From: Mortierella sp. BCC40632
Lineage: Eukaryota; Mortierellomycota; Mortierellomycetes; Mortierellales; Mortierellaceae
Length of the DNA: 64,000 bases
Direction of reading: 5' to 3'
Assembly (NCBI GenBank): GCA_011634665.1
Contig: WAEK01000005.1
Location: 3,109,001-3,173,000 of the forward strand
A program made the translations under genes and the position numbers. The notes under the pieces are model-generated. The model was not told the DNA's origin, did not search any database, and was given only the letters and a program-made list of their open reading frames with translations. Shown here piece by piece: positions 33,247-44,395 of the stretch; within the stretch, counting starts at the first letter, position 1; each line of letters starts with the position of its first letter.

Positions 33247-34001
33247 AAAAAAAAAAAAAAAAAAAGGGAGAAGGGGTGGTGTGGAGTTTTACACAGTGAT
33301 TTTGACCAAGGTACTCCTTTTCTTTTCTTTGGGAGTTTTCTATACTGGGGCTACAGATCAACAGTACTCGAGGCAAGTCCACGAAAAAAGAACGCGTCTT
33401 GATGGGGATGGGGAGGGGGGGAGGTGGGGAGGAGGGGGGAGGTGGGAGGTAGAAAATAGGTATTCCAACCAAAGATTTGAAAAAAGTGGACTGTGTAGTA
33501 AAAGAGGCGTGCAAGTCAAATAGGGTCGTGTTCAAGGTGTGGGGTTTATAACGAAAAAAAAGTTATGAAAGAGTATTCATTATACTCGAGAGAGGTGTAG
33601 TAGATTAACCATGTTTCAGACTTATGGGGGGACTAGAGAGCATGTACAAAGCGAGAGCAAGTGTAATGACTCTGGGAATACTAAGGCATAGGTCCGAAAA
33701 GGAGATTGATGAGCTTTATATCGTGCATCTTTGTAGAAGAAGGTGTTAGAATATGTCGTACGTTTCTTTATTCTTTATTAAACAACCGCCCCTTTCATAC
33801 GCATTCAGAAACTATCCAGGACAGTGTCAGTAGTATTCGAAGAAGTTCTATATTCGAAAGCTAGTAGAACTTTGAGAACACAATGCTAAAGTGCCAGCTA
33901 TCTTGTGTAAGTGATCATTGGAATGAAATTCAGATTGAGGTGAATGCTGCAGTATAGCTCGTTCGCTCGGAGGGTCGTGGAAAATTGGCTGAATTTGGGG
34001 C
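33247..34001. other. Intergenic flank of the inverted repeat
   Basis: An A tract at about 33247-33264, a G-rich block near 33405-33445 and AT-rich sequence. No gene is seen; the 3' end may belong to the decayed element that follows. Confidence 0.4.
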
Positions 34002-34313
34002 CTACACGAAACAGTCAAGTTTCTTGGTAGGGGGGTAGAATAACTGCGTGCAGTAACTATCGACTGTCCCTGCCTTCCAGTCAAAAGGTTTGTATCCCCA
34101 AGTCGGGAAGTTGAGAGTACTTGCTGGGTATAGCCTGGCAAAGTCGATGTTGAGCTCTTGACACCATTCTATGAAGTATTTCTGAATACCTCCATATATC
34201 TTCCATTTAGTTGATTTTGCCGCTGCTTCCTGCATCAGATTGATGGTGGCGCTGTCTAAACCCTGATTACTCATTTCAAATCGTTGTTGACTCTCCGTGC
34301 GTTTTAGGATCAC
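34002..34313 (-). pseudogene. Relic of a tyrosine-recombinase N-terminal domain (DIRS/Crypton-like)
   Basis: A 103-codon frame reads LDSATINLMQEAAAKSTKWK, then IYGGIQKYFIEWCQELNIDF and a Pro/Phe-containing end. This matches the SAM-like core-binding domain of fungal tyrosine recombinases from DIRS-type retroelements or Cryptons. The frame opens without a good start and closes before any catalytic domain. Sequence on both sides is non-coding, so this is a fragment. Assignment to a specific element class is uncertain. Confidence 0.5.
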
Positions 34314-35699
34314 GTTAGGCTCTTCGACGTAATCCCAGGGTCGTTTGGTGGTACGGATTGGAGAGTGTTCCTATGAAGTATCAGCGGTTGCTGTTTGGCC
34401 ATGATCTGGAAATTTGGATACAAAATTGCTCTTGTCTAGTTGAGATGACGACTATTGCTGGTAATCTTTGTCAGCGTAGTCGTTCCAGAACTATTGGAAA
34501 TAAGTTTCATGGTGGATAAATGTGCAGTCGACCCAACCCCTTCCACTCTTGTAGTAGGACGTTCTACGCTGTCGCCCCTGGGTCGAGCATTTGACTCATG
34601 AGTAGAGTAGTCTTGTTGTTCTTCTGGGTAGCGAAGAGTTTATGTGATGAGGTCCTACAGTGTGTCCAACTGTCTGCTCGGAGGGTTCACGGGGTTGAAT
34701 TGCGATGCCACGCAGTATGTGTTGATAATTGCGTCCATGGCTAGGCAAGGTCCTTTTATCCTGTTAGCTAAGTCCATTAAAGTTGGTTACCGGACCCCTT
34801 CAAAACGGGCGATGTAACTGTGTAAGCAATCGTTGAATTGTTGTTGTCATAGATATGAAGGCACCGGCCTTGTAAATGGGGCATAGTTACCATGCTCCAC
34901 ATGACTATTAACTCCTTCAAGCTGATGTACATTTCGAACTCAGATTGGGTTGTTGTGGATCACAACACACGTCCTGTATTAAGGTTTTGGTAGGACTTGG
35001 TTCCGGTTAGGTGAGAAGCCTAACCTGTCAGAGTGCTTCTCCCTTTTTTATTATAAATTTTGGTACCACTTCATTTCAATCAATGCAAATTCACGCTCGC
35101 TACAGACGATCCCTTTCATTATCTATTGCTTTCAAGCAACCATGGGTATCGATGGCCATTGGCAGTGGACAATAAATCAAGGGTATTCGCCGAGTGATAA
35201 AACTCTAGGAATAACTCAACTCTCGGACTCTGCCAAAAAAAAAAAAAAAAAAAAAAAAAAAAAGCCAGAAATTCAACAGTCGCCTTAATTTGCAACTCGT
35301 GCACACCAACTATTCAAGGGTTGCCTGCCACCTAGAATTCGCCTGCCACCCAAGGGTCGCCTCTACTTGCTCTGTATGAACTAGCAGCTGCGCAGGAGGT
35401 CCTTCCATCTCTCCATCGGGTCCTCTATCAAAGTCGTACTTGAAACCTTCAAACGACAGTGTGATTACGACACCCTAGATCAGTGAGGCTTCGTTCACAA
35501 GAATGAATGCTTGCAGACGCGAGATGCGACTGCGAAGGGCTGGGAATTCTCTTATTCGCGAGGCGTTGCAAGGCCTCTCAAAGTATGGGTAGGCTTTCCA
35601 AACGACTCAGAGTATGAACGAGATCGACAAGCCGCATCGTCACCTACGAGAGTTCAGAGAGGTCCTAAAGAGCTTTGAGAGTTCTAAGGTGCGGTTGAA
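34314..35699. other. Degenerate region, probable mobile-element debris
   Basis: No long frames. Contents: an A tract at about 35234-35263, short direct repeats GCCTGCCACC near 35328-35352, and an inverted GGTTAGG/CCTAACC pair near 35007-35026. The region lies between two mobile-element relics and probably derives from them. Confidence 0.35.
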
Positions 35700-36180
35700 A
35701 GACTTGTGCAACCAACGTCTGTGACCAAAGAGTACATGGGCTGAGTTGGATCCTGTTGAAAGAGAATTTATTCAGGATCATGCACACGGATCACAGGGAG
35801 CCACAGTAGGCAAGCAAGGCTGCTTTCCAATTTTTCTGTATGGGTCGGCAGGGACTGGAGTTAGTAGTAGGAATCGAGATTCGGCAAGGAGAGAAGGAGG
35901 AAAGATGAGGAAACAGCACATGTGGCACGTCGTTGTCAGAATGACTAACGAGTACCGTACTTCGCAGACATGCTCCTGTTGCCTCGAACAGCTTCGCGAG
36001 CTCGGACCGGCGTGCAGTGAATGACAAACGGAGGTTGCAAGGCTGTATGGAGCAATGGAGTGCCTTAGCACATGCTGTGAATCCGTCTAGGCTGAGCAAA
36101 CAATCAAGTCTCAAGACCTGAACGCTGCGATATGCATTGCTATTGCCTGTAATTCAGTGGCTCTCCAGAGTTCAATCCTT
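35700..36180 (+). pseudogene. Relic of a Fanzor (TnpB-like) RNA-guided nuclease C-terminus
   Basis: The frame at 35746..36024 contains PIFLYGSAGTGVSSR, then VVVRMTNEYRTSQTCSCCLEQL. This resembles the (D)EYRTS..C..C zinc-knuckle block of Fanzor/TnpB proteins. After a stop, a shifted frame gives STCCESV and SQDLNAAICIAIACNS, equivalent to the second CxxC-like pair and the terminal NRDVNAARNI motif. Stops and frame shifts show a pseudogene. Upstream sequence to about 35450 may hold earlier parts but is too decayed to read. Confidence 0.55.
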
Positions 36181-36601
36181 TTACCCTTCTCGTCCAGTTT
36201 TTGGCCCTCAATTAACACCAGTCATTTAGCATTGGAAAAGTCGAATATGTCCTCAACATCCAAGTCGTTTGATGCAAGGGTGGTCTCCGCAGGGCACCGT
36301 GGGTTAAGCTTGCTTTTCGTAATCTATTTCACGACGAGCAGCTGGGAGATGCTCTGAAACTCCTTGATTCATATCATTAACGGAGCCACGGTTTACTGAC
36401 TGAAGGCCAGACAGGCAGGCAAGCAAGCCATTCCTTTCGCCCGTCACATTAGTTCATTCACAAAGGCTGGGCTGGAGCATCAGAGCTAGTTAATGCAATG
36501 GAAGTAATGGGAGCCCAACATCGCCATTTGGAAAGGGGAATTCATCGGAACTCTGAGAACATGAGTCAATTTGTTCTTTTTTTCTCTTGCACACAATCGA
36601 G

Positions 36602-38641
36602 ATGGATGGAGACAGGAAAGTGAATATCGCCCTCGACCCAAGTGCACGACAGCCTTCCACGTCTCCACTCGACATTCCAGAAATTCTGGCTAATGTATTC
36701 GCCTTCATCCCGCCAGGCGAGCGCCTTCATGTGTTATCCTTTGTCTGCCGACAATGGCGTCTTGTCTCCTTGTCAATGGTGCACCGAAAGGCTCGCTGGA
36801 ATGCTTCTGTCAAAGAAGGCCCACTCAGAGACCGTTTCTACCACAGCCTCCTCCAAGCTCATTCTCTGACCTGCGAACGACCCAGGCAACCCAAGCCAGT
36901 TGGGAATGAACAGAAGAATTGGGAAATGCTTCTAGACCAGCTGTGTGTCATGTCGAAGACGGACAAATTCAAGCTTAGGGAGCTTATGATGGAGGATCAT
37001 TTCGAATGGCTACCACAGATACTTTTGTGTCTGGGGCCATGGCTTACTACACTGCACATCGGCAATGTCGCCAGTGGCGTGTCCAGTTTGTTGAGCGACC
37101 TGGTAGCAACATGTCCAAGCCTGCTGCACCTGCAGGTCGTTGGACACAAGGTTCTCTTTCAAAACTCTGAACCAACTTGCCTCGCATGGACCAGCCATGA
37201 CGTCTCTCCCCAGCTCTCGCTCTCCATCAGGACGGTCACACTCCAGGATGTAGCCTTCAGCCAGCACTGTCTCGACTCGTTCTTGCAATGCTGCCCTCAA
37301 CTGTCCACGCTTAGGCTCGTCTCCATCCGCCCTACCCATGCTGCTGCCAAAGAACCTGCCACCATGTTGGAAACCGACGCATTGTTTGACGACCACAGCC
37401 GGGAAATCTTTTTCGAGAAGCTTGTGTCTTGGTGTCCACTTTTGTCAACCCTTCATGTATCCTTGGAGGAAAAAGTTCAGTCTTCAGGAGAGTTTCTCAT
37501 TCACTTGATAGCAAAGTTCCCTGAGATCCGCAACTGGGGATTCTCGATCGGAAACTTTAGCTTGATGCTGCTTACGAACCTGAAGAGCCTTTATCAGGAA
37601 AATCGATTGACCTCACTCGAGATCACAGGTTGCTCCAAGATTGACATTACTTCACAGGACCGACATCTTTTTACGCACACAATCGGAGATCGACTTCATC
37701 AGTTCCTCTGCGAGTCACCTAACCTCTTGCATCTCAAGGCACCTCATCTCAAAATGCCACTTGAAAATATTCTTCCAGCTTATCAAATTGGCAACCTTTC
37801 TAGGAAAGACCCACGACTTGGACGTGTGGAACAGCCGAGTGGAGAGATCACCGTCTGGGCTTGTCGTAATTTACAAACACTTCACCTGATGTTTGATGGC
37901 CGAGCAGGACGAACTGGTGGCGAAGAGATGAGTCGGATCATCTTTGGCTACATTAGCAGGGTTTGTCCCTTACTCGAGGACCTCAGTGTGGCCAAAAGTA
38001 TGCTTTATCTGGACCTACGGAGTGGCCTTTGTTTATTGACACGACTAAACCGATTACGCAAATTAAGGTTATGGACTTATTCTAAGATATCTGTAAGAGA
38101 AGACGACTTGGATTGGATATGCAAGGACCGCCATTACTCTCCACCCTCCGTAATTCCATACGTGAATCATGCCAAAAGCACTACACTCAAGTCAGATAGA
38201 TTGGCTCGACAGATTATTGAACGGGATGAAGCCCTGAGGAAGCTGTGGGTTCGTAAACGGCGGCCAAGAGGAGTGGGTCCTTCCTTTTCAAGAGCTTATA
38301 GTAGTTTCGAGAAAACGACTGAGAGGGTACTTCATGGTCAATTGAGACGTCCTGAAAAGCCTCGGTTTGTGGTTCAAGGCATTGACTGGACCCACTACGG
38401 ACGACTGCTCGACATTTTTGAATATTTCCAAGAACGTCGTCGTCAATGTCAATACTCTACCAGCACAATAGACAAAGCTGGGCCACACTCGCCACATGAA
38501 AAGACCCAATGCTGTCAACCGTGGCCATTACTCGAGTCATTCGAGATCGCCTACCCTTGGCTCTATTTGTCTGGAAGCGATGCAGATAAGGATCTAGGTA
38601 CAGTTTTGCAGAGTCTTCGTCGAGATTTCGAGATTATATAG
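36602..38641 (+). CDS. F-box protein
   Basis: A single exon of 679 residues from the first in-frame ATG. An F-box lies near residues 21-65 (PLDIPEILANVFAFIPPGER, then VCRQWRLVSLSMVHRKARW). A long helical region follows, with Leu-rich segments spaced like degenerate leucine-rich repeats (LSTLRLVSIRPTH, LTSLEITGCSKI, LRKLRLWTYSKI). Such proteins are substrate adaptors of SCF ubiquitin ligases, the F-box binding Skp1. The substrate is unknown. Fungi of this group have large families of such proteins. The gene marks the end of the accessory stretch; the codon pattern and lack of introns are unremarkable. Confidence 0.8.
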   Translation: MDGDRKVNIALDPSARQPSTSPLDIPEILANVFAFIPPGERLHVLSFVCRQWRLVSLSMVHRKARWNASVKEGPLRDRFYHSLLQAHSLTCERPRQPKPVGNEQKNWEMLLDQLCVMSKTDKFKLRELMMEDHFEWLPQILLCLGPWLTTLHIGNVASGVSSLLSDLVATCPSLLHLQVVGHKVLFQNSEPTCLAWTSHDVSPQLSLSIRTVTLQDVAFSQHCLDSFLQCCPQLSTLRLVSIRPTHAAAKEPATMLETDALFDDHSREIFFEKLVSWCPLLSTLHVSLEEKVQSSGEFLIHLIAKFPEIRNWGFSIGNFSLMLLTNLKSLYQENRLTSLEITGCSKIDITSQDRHLFTHTIGDRLHQFLCESPNLLHLKAPHLKMPLENILPAYQIGNLSRKDPRLGRVEQPSGEITVWACRNLQTLHLMFDGRAGRTGGEEMSRIIFGYISRVCPLLEDLSVAKSMLYLDLRSGLCLLTRLNRLRKLRLWTYSKISVREDDLDWICKDRHYSPPSVIPYVNHAKSTTLKSDRLARQIIERDEALRKLWVRKRRPRGVGPSFSRAYSSFEKTTERVLHGQLRRPEKPRFVVQGIDWTHYGRLLDIFEYFQERRRQCQYSTSTIDKAGPHSPHEKTQCCQPWPLLESFEIAYPWLYLSGSDADKDLGTVLQSLRRDFEII

Positions 38642-40065
38642 AGGGCAGATACTAGTGAAAAAAAATACAGAGCGAGTATGTCTTGTATGCCTGTGACCAA
38701 TCCCTTGTGTGCCCTTGACCTCTATTCCTAACTTGAAAGCATAGCATTCTTTTCTGTTGGAATGGAGCTGCGACAGGCCGAGAGAGAATGAGAGAAGTGG
38801 AGAATGTTTCTACCTAAAAAGGGAGGCCGTTGTGTGCTGAGATTGTTTGGTGCCTAACTCTATAGGATGAGAGATACCATGACCTATTAGATCGATGTAG
38901 GCTGTTTGTACTCTTCATTGTCTTATTATCGAATTAGCAGGATCTCATCCAAGCTCTCTAAATCTCACTGAACGAAGCTTGGGTAGTATGCTCTTTGGAT
39001 ATAAACAAGACTTTTTGATCCCTTCTCAAGACGACCTCTTGGTTCAATTGGTGATGAATCAAAGGAGAAGCTTTTCAAGCATTTCAGCCCTCTTTTTTAT
39101 ACATGTGCTGCGGCAATCAGAACTTGTCAAATGCTCCCTTGGAAATTTTCCGCATAAATAATTTTGATCCCCGACATGGTGGCGATAGTCGTTTAGTCTG
39201 GTGGCGTAAGTCAGATGCTCTCTGGGGGAAATTCTGTAGTTCAATTTACAGTATAGTCGATGGTGCGCAATTTTATTCGACTTCTACTTAAACCCCTTGG
39301 TTAGACACTTTGATATGTAAGGTTGATTCGATTTTGGGTGCATCCACCAATAGATCCATGCTCCGTTGGTTTTGGTCTTCGACTTACTACACATATCTCC
39401 CACAATTACTCTTCCATCTTTCGCACTATGTACGATGAACGCTCTTTTTGTTCTGAATGACAAGCTCGGTTTTCCTTGTCTAGGTGCTTGATTTCCTGAT
39501 TCAAGAGTTAACGTCGTTAAATATGAGACTGGCAACCTTGCGATCCGACTCGCTCACATCACCGTGCTCCTCTACCCCTAAGGCCCCAAACTAAAGCTCC
39601 TATAAGCCTCTGTAGCAGAACCTCTATCGCTTATTCCTAATAGTTTATAGTCTCGAAATCTCATGGTTATTTTCATTGCTGATTTGGAGATCTCTAGCTT
39701 CTTTCGGTCTTTGTCGCCGTTTATTGGCTATTTTTTTTTTATTGAACATCTAGCCTCCTTGTCTCTTAAAGATATCGTGGCTAGATTGATCAAATTCAGC
39801 AATTCGTGGCTGGATGTTCTCATTTTGCAAGAGATTATGGCGAGGAGTGGATCGTCTCGTATTAAGAACTCATATCTACTCTCATATGCGACTCTAGAGC
39901 CCCCAAAAAAAAGATAATCAGTTATGGAGTGCAAGCATATGCCATATGGCAGCAATCCTCAAGAGTTTCAGTACGACATGACCGACTTTCGTGTGCAAGT
40001 AGTGATTTAAGTCAGTAAGGCTACCTTTTGATTGCGGAGCGGTTTGTTTTTGGCAAAAACCCCCA
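38642..40065. other. Intergenic between F-box and SnoaL-like genes
   Basis: The 3' flanks of two convergent genes. Short frames at 39284-39535 and 39663-39955 have no recognised domain. The sequence is AT-rich and looks degenerate. Confidence 0.4.
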
Positions 40066-40584
40066 TTACATATGCTTGGACGCGTGTTGTGCAACACCGG
40101 CTAGAACAGCTCCGACGCTCAGTCCCAGCCAAAACCGATATCCCGAGAGCCACATGGATACAAGACGGCCTGTAGATAGAGCACCTATCTGCCTGAGCAT
40201 AGTTACGCTATCAGAGCAGATCCACTCTTCCGCAATCTTTCCGTTCTCGAATCGATATATTTCATGACTGAGATAGTCGATTTTTTTACCCGTAGGGGAG
40301 CAGCCAAGGAACTCACCCAGATGGGTACCTTGGATTCTCACACGCACGGCCACCTTGTCGTCTTCTGATACGGCATCCTCCACATGAACTTTAACATCGG
40401 GAATAGCTGTAAGGAGTGTCTTGGCATGCTTGCGCCAGGCATCATGGCCACGCTTTTGGTGGGGCATCTCGGCAATATTGATGATAAAGTCGGGGCGCAT
40501 CAGGCTGAGACAGCCATCAATGTTTCCAGCATTCAAATGCTTGAAAGCCTGCTTCAGGATGCTAAGATTTGTTATGGGTGGCAT
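40066..40584 (-). CDS. SnoaL-like (NTF2-fold) protein with C-terminal hydrophobic tail
   Basis: A single exon of 172 residues. Residues 1-125 fit the SnoaL-like ester/polyketide cyclase fold: helical start (LKQAFKHLNAGNIDGCLSLM), the HDAWRKHAKTLLTAIPDVKV block, VRIQGTHLGEFLG and SHEIYRFENGKIAEEW. The last 30 residues hold a hydrophobic segment (FWLGLSVGAVLAGVAQHA) suggesting a tail anchor, unusual for this fold. SnoaL-like proteins include cyclases, hydrolases and non-enzymatic members, so no reaction is assigned. A TATA box lies about 140 bp upstream. No biosynthetic neighbours are seen. Confidence 0.75.
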   Translation of the reverse strand: MPPITNLSILKQAFKHLNAGNIDGCLSLMRPDFIINIAEMPHQKRGHDAWRKHAKTLLTAIPDVKVHVEDAVSEDDKVAVRVRIQGTHLGEFLGCSPTGKKIDYLSHEIYRFENGKIAEEWICSDSVTMLRQIGALSTGRLVSMWLSGYRFWLGLSVGAVLAGVAQHASKHM

Positions 40585-40723
40585 ATTGACTCGATTGGTA
40601 AAACGGTTGAGATGACTGGAGTATGGAGTAATGAGTAAATGGAGAGTATAAGTGGGTGAGGGGGGAGTGTAAGTGAGTGAGGAGGGTATTGAACCAGTAA
40701 GAAATGTTGGAGAGACTAGGCTA

Positions 40724-40730
40724 TTTTATA
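40724..40730 (-). promoter_or_regulatory. TATA box of the SnoaL-like gene
   Basis: TATAAAA on the minus strand lies about 140 bp before the ATG at 40584. The position is suitable for a core promoter. Confidence 0.5.
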
Positions 40731-41204
40731 CCAAATTAAATTTGGGAGAAAGTCACAGTGATGCTTATGTGACAATGTGATCGACTGATGGGTCTCTTGT
40801 CCTCTTCCGGATGTGCAGTGTGAACTCGCTAATCCATAGCCATTATCCTGGTCCAAATATAGTGATTTTCAGTTATCCGTGCCAGGAGCTGGAGATGTGC
40901 ATGATATTCATTTTGGATAATTGGCTGCGCTAGGCTCTTGACCTCGAGCGTATTCTGACGGATATCCGTCTTTTTTTTTTTTTTTCCTGTTTGGATGGCA
41001 CTCCGGGTAGGTTCAGTCCGAAATGTAGAATAGGAGTGTCCGATCCATTTAAATCTGATAAAAACTAGACTCGCCGCAGTAATGAGTGACAAGAAAATTT
41101 GCTGTATATGGTAGCCAAGCATTCATTGCGATGTTGTTTTTTGATCCTTCAATGTATTTGTGTATGAGTGTATATGTTTGTGCATGATAGGCTAGCTTAA
41201 AATT
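40731..41204. other. Intergenic
   Basis: Upstream sequence of the SnoaL-like gene and the 3' flank of the carrier gene, both on the minus strand. A T tract lies at about 40972-40985. No gene is seen. Confidence 0.4.
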
Positions 41205-42174
41205 CTAGTGCTCTGACTTCATGTACCGGACTACCTCTTCGTAAACAGTCCAAGAGATAGCTGAGTGGATAGATTTACGCATTGTCCTGACCATGATTCC
41301 ATCTAAAAATCCAACCATTCCTTCTTCCTATAAAGGTCGTAAAGAAAGACGTGGTTAGAAAGAGAAAGAAAGAGAAAGAAAGAGAAAGAGAGAAAGAGAG
41401 AGAGAAAGAGAGAGAAAGAGAGCACAGAGATCAGTGTGTTCCTAATGGATCGAATAAAACGTACTAAAAAGACTTTTCGCGCCGCCTGTACAACATTTCT
41501 ATAATCCGCTGGTTTGAGCTGCATCCGAGTCTTGAGCATATCAAAAGGGTGGGTTATTGTGGTTGATAGAAATCCTGCTAGCATTCCTGATATCATATGT
41601 ATTGTTGGAGTGCTCAAGTCAAAGTGCGAAGACGTTGATCTCAGCTCTGTAGGAGAAAAGGGTAGAGTAGAGACAGTCTGTAAGTGGGGCTGTCCTCCTC
41701 TCTATGAAAGAAACCTCGCAGTGAAATCACATCTAGTCCATTTCGTATTTTACCTCCGAGTCGTGTTTTTGATTGTTCATAAAATAGGACGTATAGACCA
41801 GCCAGGGGTGCATCTCTCATTGCCGTTGCACCGAATCCTGCCCAAAGACCTAGAACCAGAAGGAAGGTCGCACTTGATATGTTAGAATTCTGTGGATCGT
41901 CTTAGAAAGAGCACCAAGGGAGGAGTGGAGTAGTTTTAGGAAATACCTCGAACGCCCTCAGTCCGCAAAATAGAAGAGAAGGCTTGTGACATGCTCTTGT
42001 AGTTGTACAAGTCGCTCTAGCAAGGAAGAAGAGTGAGGGAAATGGAGGGAGGAAGGAAGGTACAAGTCAAAAGTGAGCATTCTCTAGGCCCGATCCAGAC
42101 ACATTGCACCCCCGACTCCGCCATGTAACGCCTCTTCTGCTCCACCTGGAGTCGCTCTCAGTGCAAGTCGATGT

Positions 42175-42270
<96 letters not shown>

Positions 42271-43201
42271 TTCTTTCTCTCAGGCACAGGGAAACTTACC
42301 TCATATCGGACTTTGATGACGGTGGCAGGCATCATGAGAAAGCCAATGGCGGCTCTTGAGGCCCCTCCAGCGATCAGATTTTCGGTATTACTGAGTTTAG
42401 GCAAGGAGCTTGTCCCGGATACTGTGTCTGAGCGCTCCACTCCATTAACCTTGCGCTTCGCCATCAGTATCCGTGCCTCGTTCAGTACAGTGAAATACAT
42501 GGCAGCGCCAGGCACATTTCTAAGGTTTGCACGCGGGATTCGGCGGAGCCGAGCAAAAGCATCAACAAACAATATCCCCCTTGACAGAGAAAGGAGGGGG
42601 AGAGAGGAACTGCGCGAGTGCCAAAAATGGAAAGATGGATCGGGCGAGTCGACTTTTCCGATGCCTCGGCGCCGAGTATCGGAGAAGTCGCTTCTTTCCC
42701 ACCCATTACTTTCTATGACAAACGGCAACAATAACCAATGGGGTTCAGCTGCTTTGGATGACTCTTGGGAGTGCTGCGCTTACCTGACCACGGTGGGTGC
42801 GGTTCCTCTCCAGAGACTGAAGACGGAACCCTCCTTGACGATTCCTACCACTGTCTTCCATATCGTACTGTTTTGATAGACAGGGAATCATTAGACCCCA
42901 TGAGGGAGTGGAGGAGAATTAGGGCCCGTTCCATGAAATGTCCTGCATTCGTTCCAAAACAGAGTTGCTCTGAGAATCATGCCCAGGTAAGGGGATGGGG
43001 ATGGGGGTACCTCTCCAATGGTGCAATGGTTAAGCCTGAAGCGCCTCCCTGTTTAATGAAAGCAAGGTGGGCTTGCTGCTGCTGCTGGAGTCGCGTTTTG
43101 ATCAGGTCCAGAGGTTGAACAGCGACACATGCACAAAGCCCAGAGACAGCTCCTCCGATCAAATGGGTCTTTGGATCGCTCGATTTCTGTTTTGAGGGCA
43201 T
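41205..43201 (-). CDS. HEM25: Mitochondrial glycine carrier SLC25A38/Hem25
   Basis: Seven exons (43201..43011, 42867..42784, 42519..42300, 42016..41947, 41849..41754, 41646..41465, 41327..41205) keep frame and give 321 residues. Three carrier repeats are visible. Signature motifs are [11 protein letters not shown] (about 29-39), [12 protein letters not shown] in repeat 2 and [11 protein letters not shown] in repeat 3. [41 protein letters not shown] and [20 protein letters not shown] match SLC25A38 rather than other carriers. The protein imports glycine into mitochondria for 5-aminolevulinate and haem synthesis. An internal insertion ([20 protein letters not shown]) precedes repeat 2. An alternative start 15 codons upstream exists. 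Intron 3 contains a long (TC)n repeat. Confidence 0.88.
42174..42267. repeat. (TC)n microsatellite in carrier intron 3
   Basis: About 94 bp of TC with one interruption near its start lies inside the intron between carrier exons 3 and 4. On the gene strand it reads (GA)n, so it does not serve as a polypyrimidine tract. Confidence 0.9.
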
Positions 43202-44176
43202 GAGGGAATGAGAGAGAAAAAAAAGGAACACGGCTGCATGCGGCATCTAGCAAACAGCGTTTTTGTGCCTCTACATCTCTTTAAATCCTAGAATATTCCC
43301 TGGTATTAAGGGATTCCTAAAACGGAGAACAAAACCTAGCCTAGGAAGGAAGGTCCTTTTCCTGGATCGGGAGTTTTCACTTTTACCAAGTGGGTCCAAA
43401 CGGAAAAGGATCTAGAAAGCAAAGGAGAAAAACGCGTGTGAAGGAACCCTATAGAAAGAGAAACAATAGTAAAGGCTGTTTGCGGCTCAGTGTCAAGACC
43501 TTTTGTTATTATTCTTTTTTTTTTATTTTCTCGGGTATTACACATTGGAGTGTCTTTGACTACTGTACTCTACAGAACAATTGCTCCTGTTCGCGTCTGC
43601 GGCGTTACGTTCTACCGTGTTTCTTGTACCCCATTTCAAGCCTGAATCTGCAACACGACTCTCTTATCGATGCACTAGGTGTGGCGTGCGTTATCGAGAT
43701 TATGTGTGGCCAACCACCACACACCTTTCAACTACACGGACTGTTCAGACGCGCAAACGTGCCTGTCAACGTCCAGAAGTGCGCAGGCTAACAACCCGCA
43801 ACGGATTGGGAATGCGGGTTAGAAAAGATCTTCGGATTTGTACTCGCTGGAGTGATGCTCGTATAAAAAGACCACAGATCCTGAGTCTTGCACTACCCAG
43901 CCAAAGATCAGGACGGACACACAAGACACTTGGCTCACTGAACGACGCGTCCTTTTCTTCTTTTTTTGGCTCTATTCCTATCGAACTCTCCTCTTTGGTG
44001 GAAGGCGATTCTATTCCGTACTGGTTTCCTTTCAAGGCTAGGTGGGTCTTTGCTCCGTCATCTTTGTTCTTCGCAGTGACCGAGGAAGATCCGTGACTGT
44101 AGAGTGAACGTATTGCACGTGGCGTCTAACTGCTTCTGCTCCCCTTCCACTCCTGAACTCCTTTTGATCCCTTTGA

Positions 44177-44236
<60 letters not shown>

Positions 44237-44395
44237 TTGCCTGAATCCTCCTTCAGTGAACTCTTTCTTTCTTTTTCACTCACGCACTCCCTCTCACATT
44301 GGTCGTCTCTCTTTTATCACTGGCCGCCAGGACCTCTCCCCCCCCCCTCACTCTTCCCCAATCTTCCACAGCTTGCCAATTGCTCTGTTGCCACC
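43202..44395. promoter_or_regulatory. Divergent region between HEM25 and NAGLU genes
   Basis: 1.2 kb between two outward-pointing starts. Plus-strand frames at 43390-44096 have no domain. A (CT)n block at about 44181-44232 and a further CT-rich leader precede the NAGLU start, as before other genes here. No TATA box is evident. Confidence 0.35.
44181..44232. repeat. (CT)n microsatellite
   Basis: About 51 bp of CT dinucleotide lies in the probable 5' UTR or promoter of the NAGLU gene. Confidence 0.9.

Noticed and set aside
41245..41270. TAGCTGAGTGG resembling a tRNA A box
   Set aside because: It is the antisense of the last carrier exon, encoding [10 protein letters not shown], and has no B box downstream.
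44237..44395. 53-codon N-terminal extension of the NAGLU frame
   Set aside because: It translates a CT-rich leader. The ATG at 44396 has a strong context and starts a proper signal peptide.
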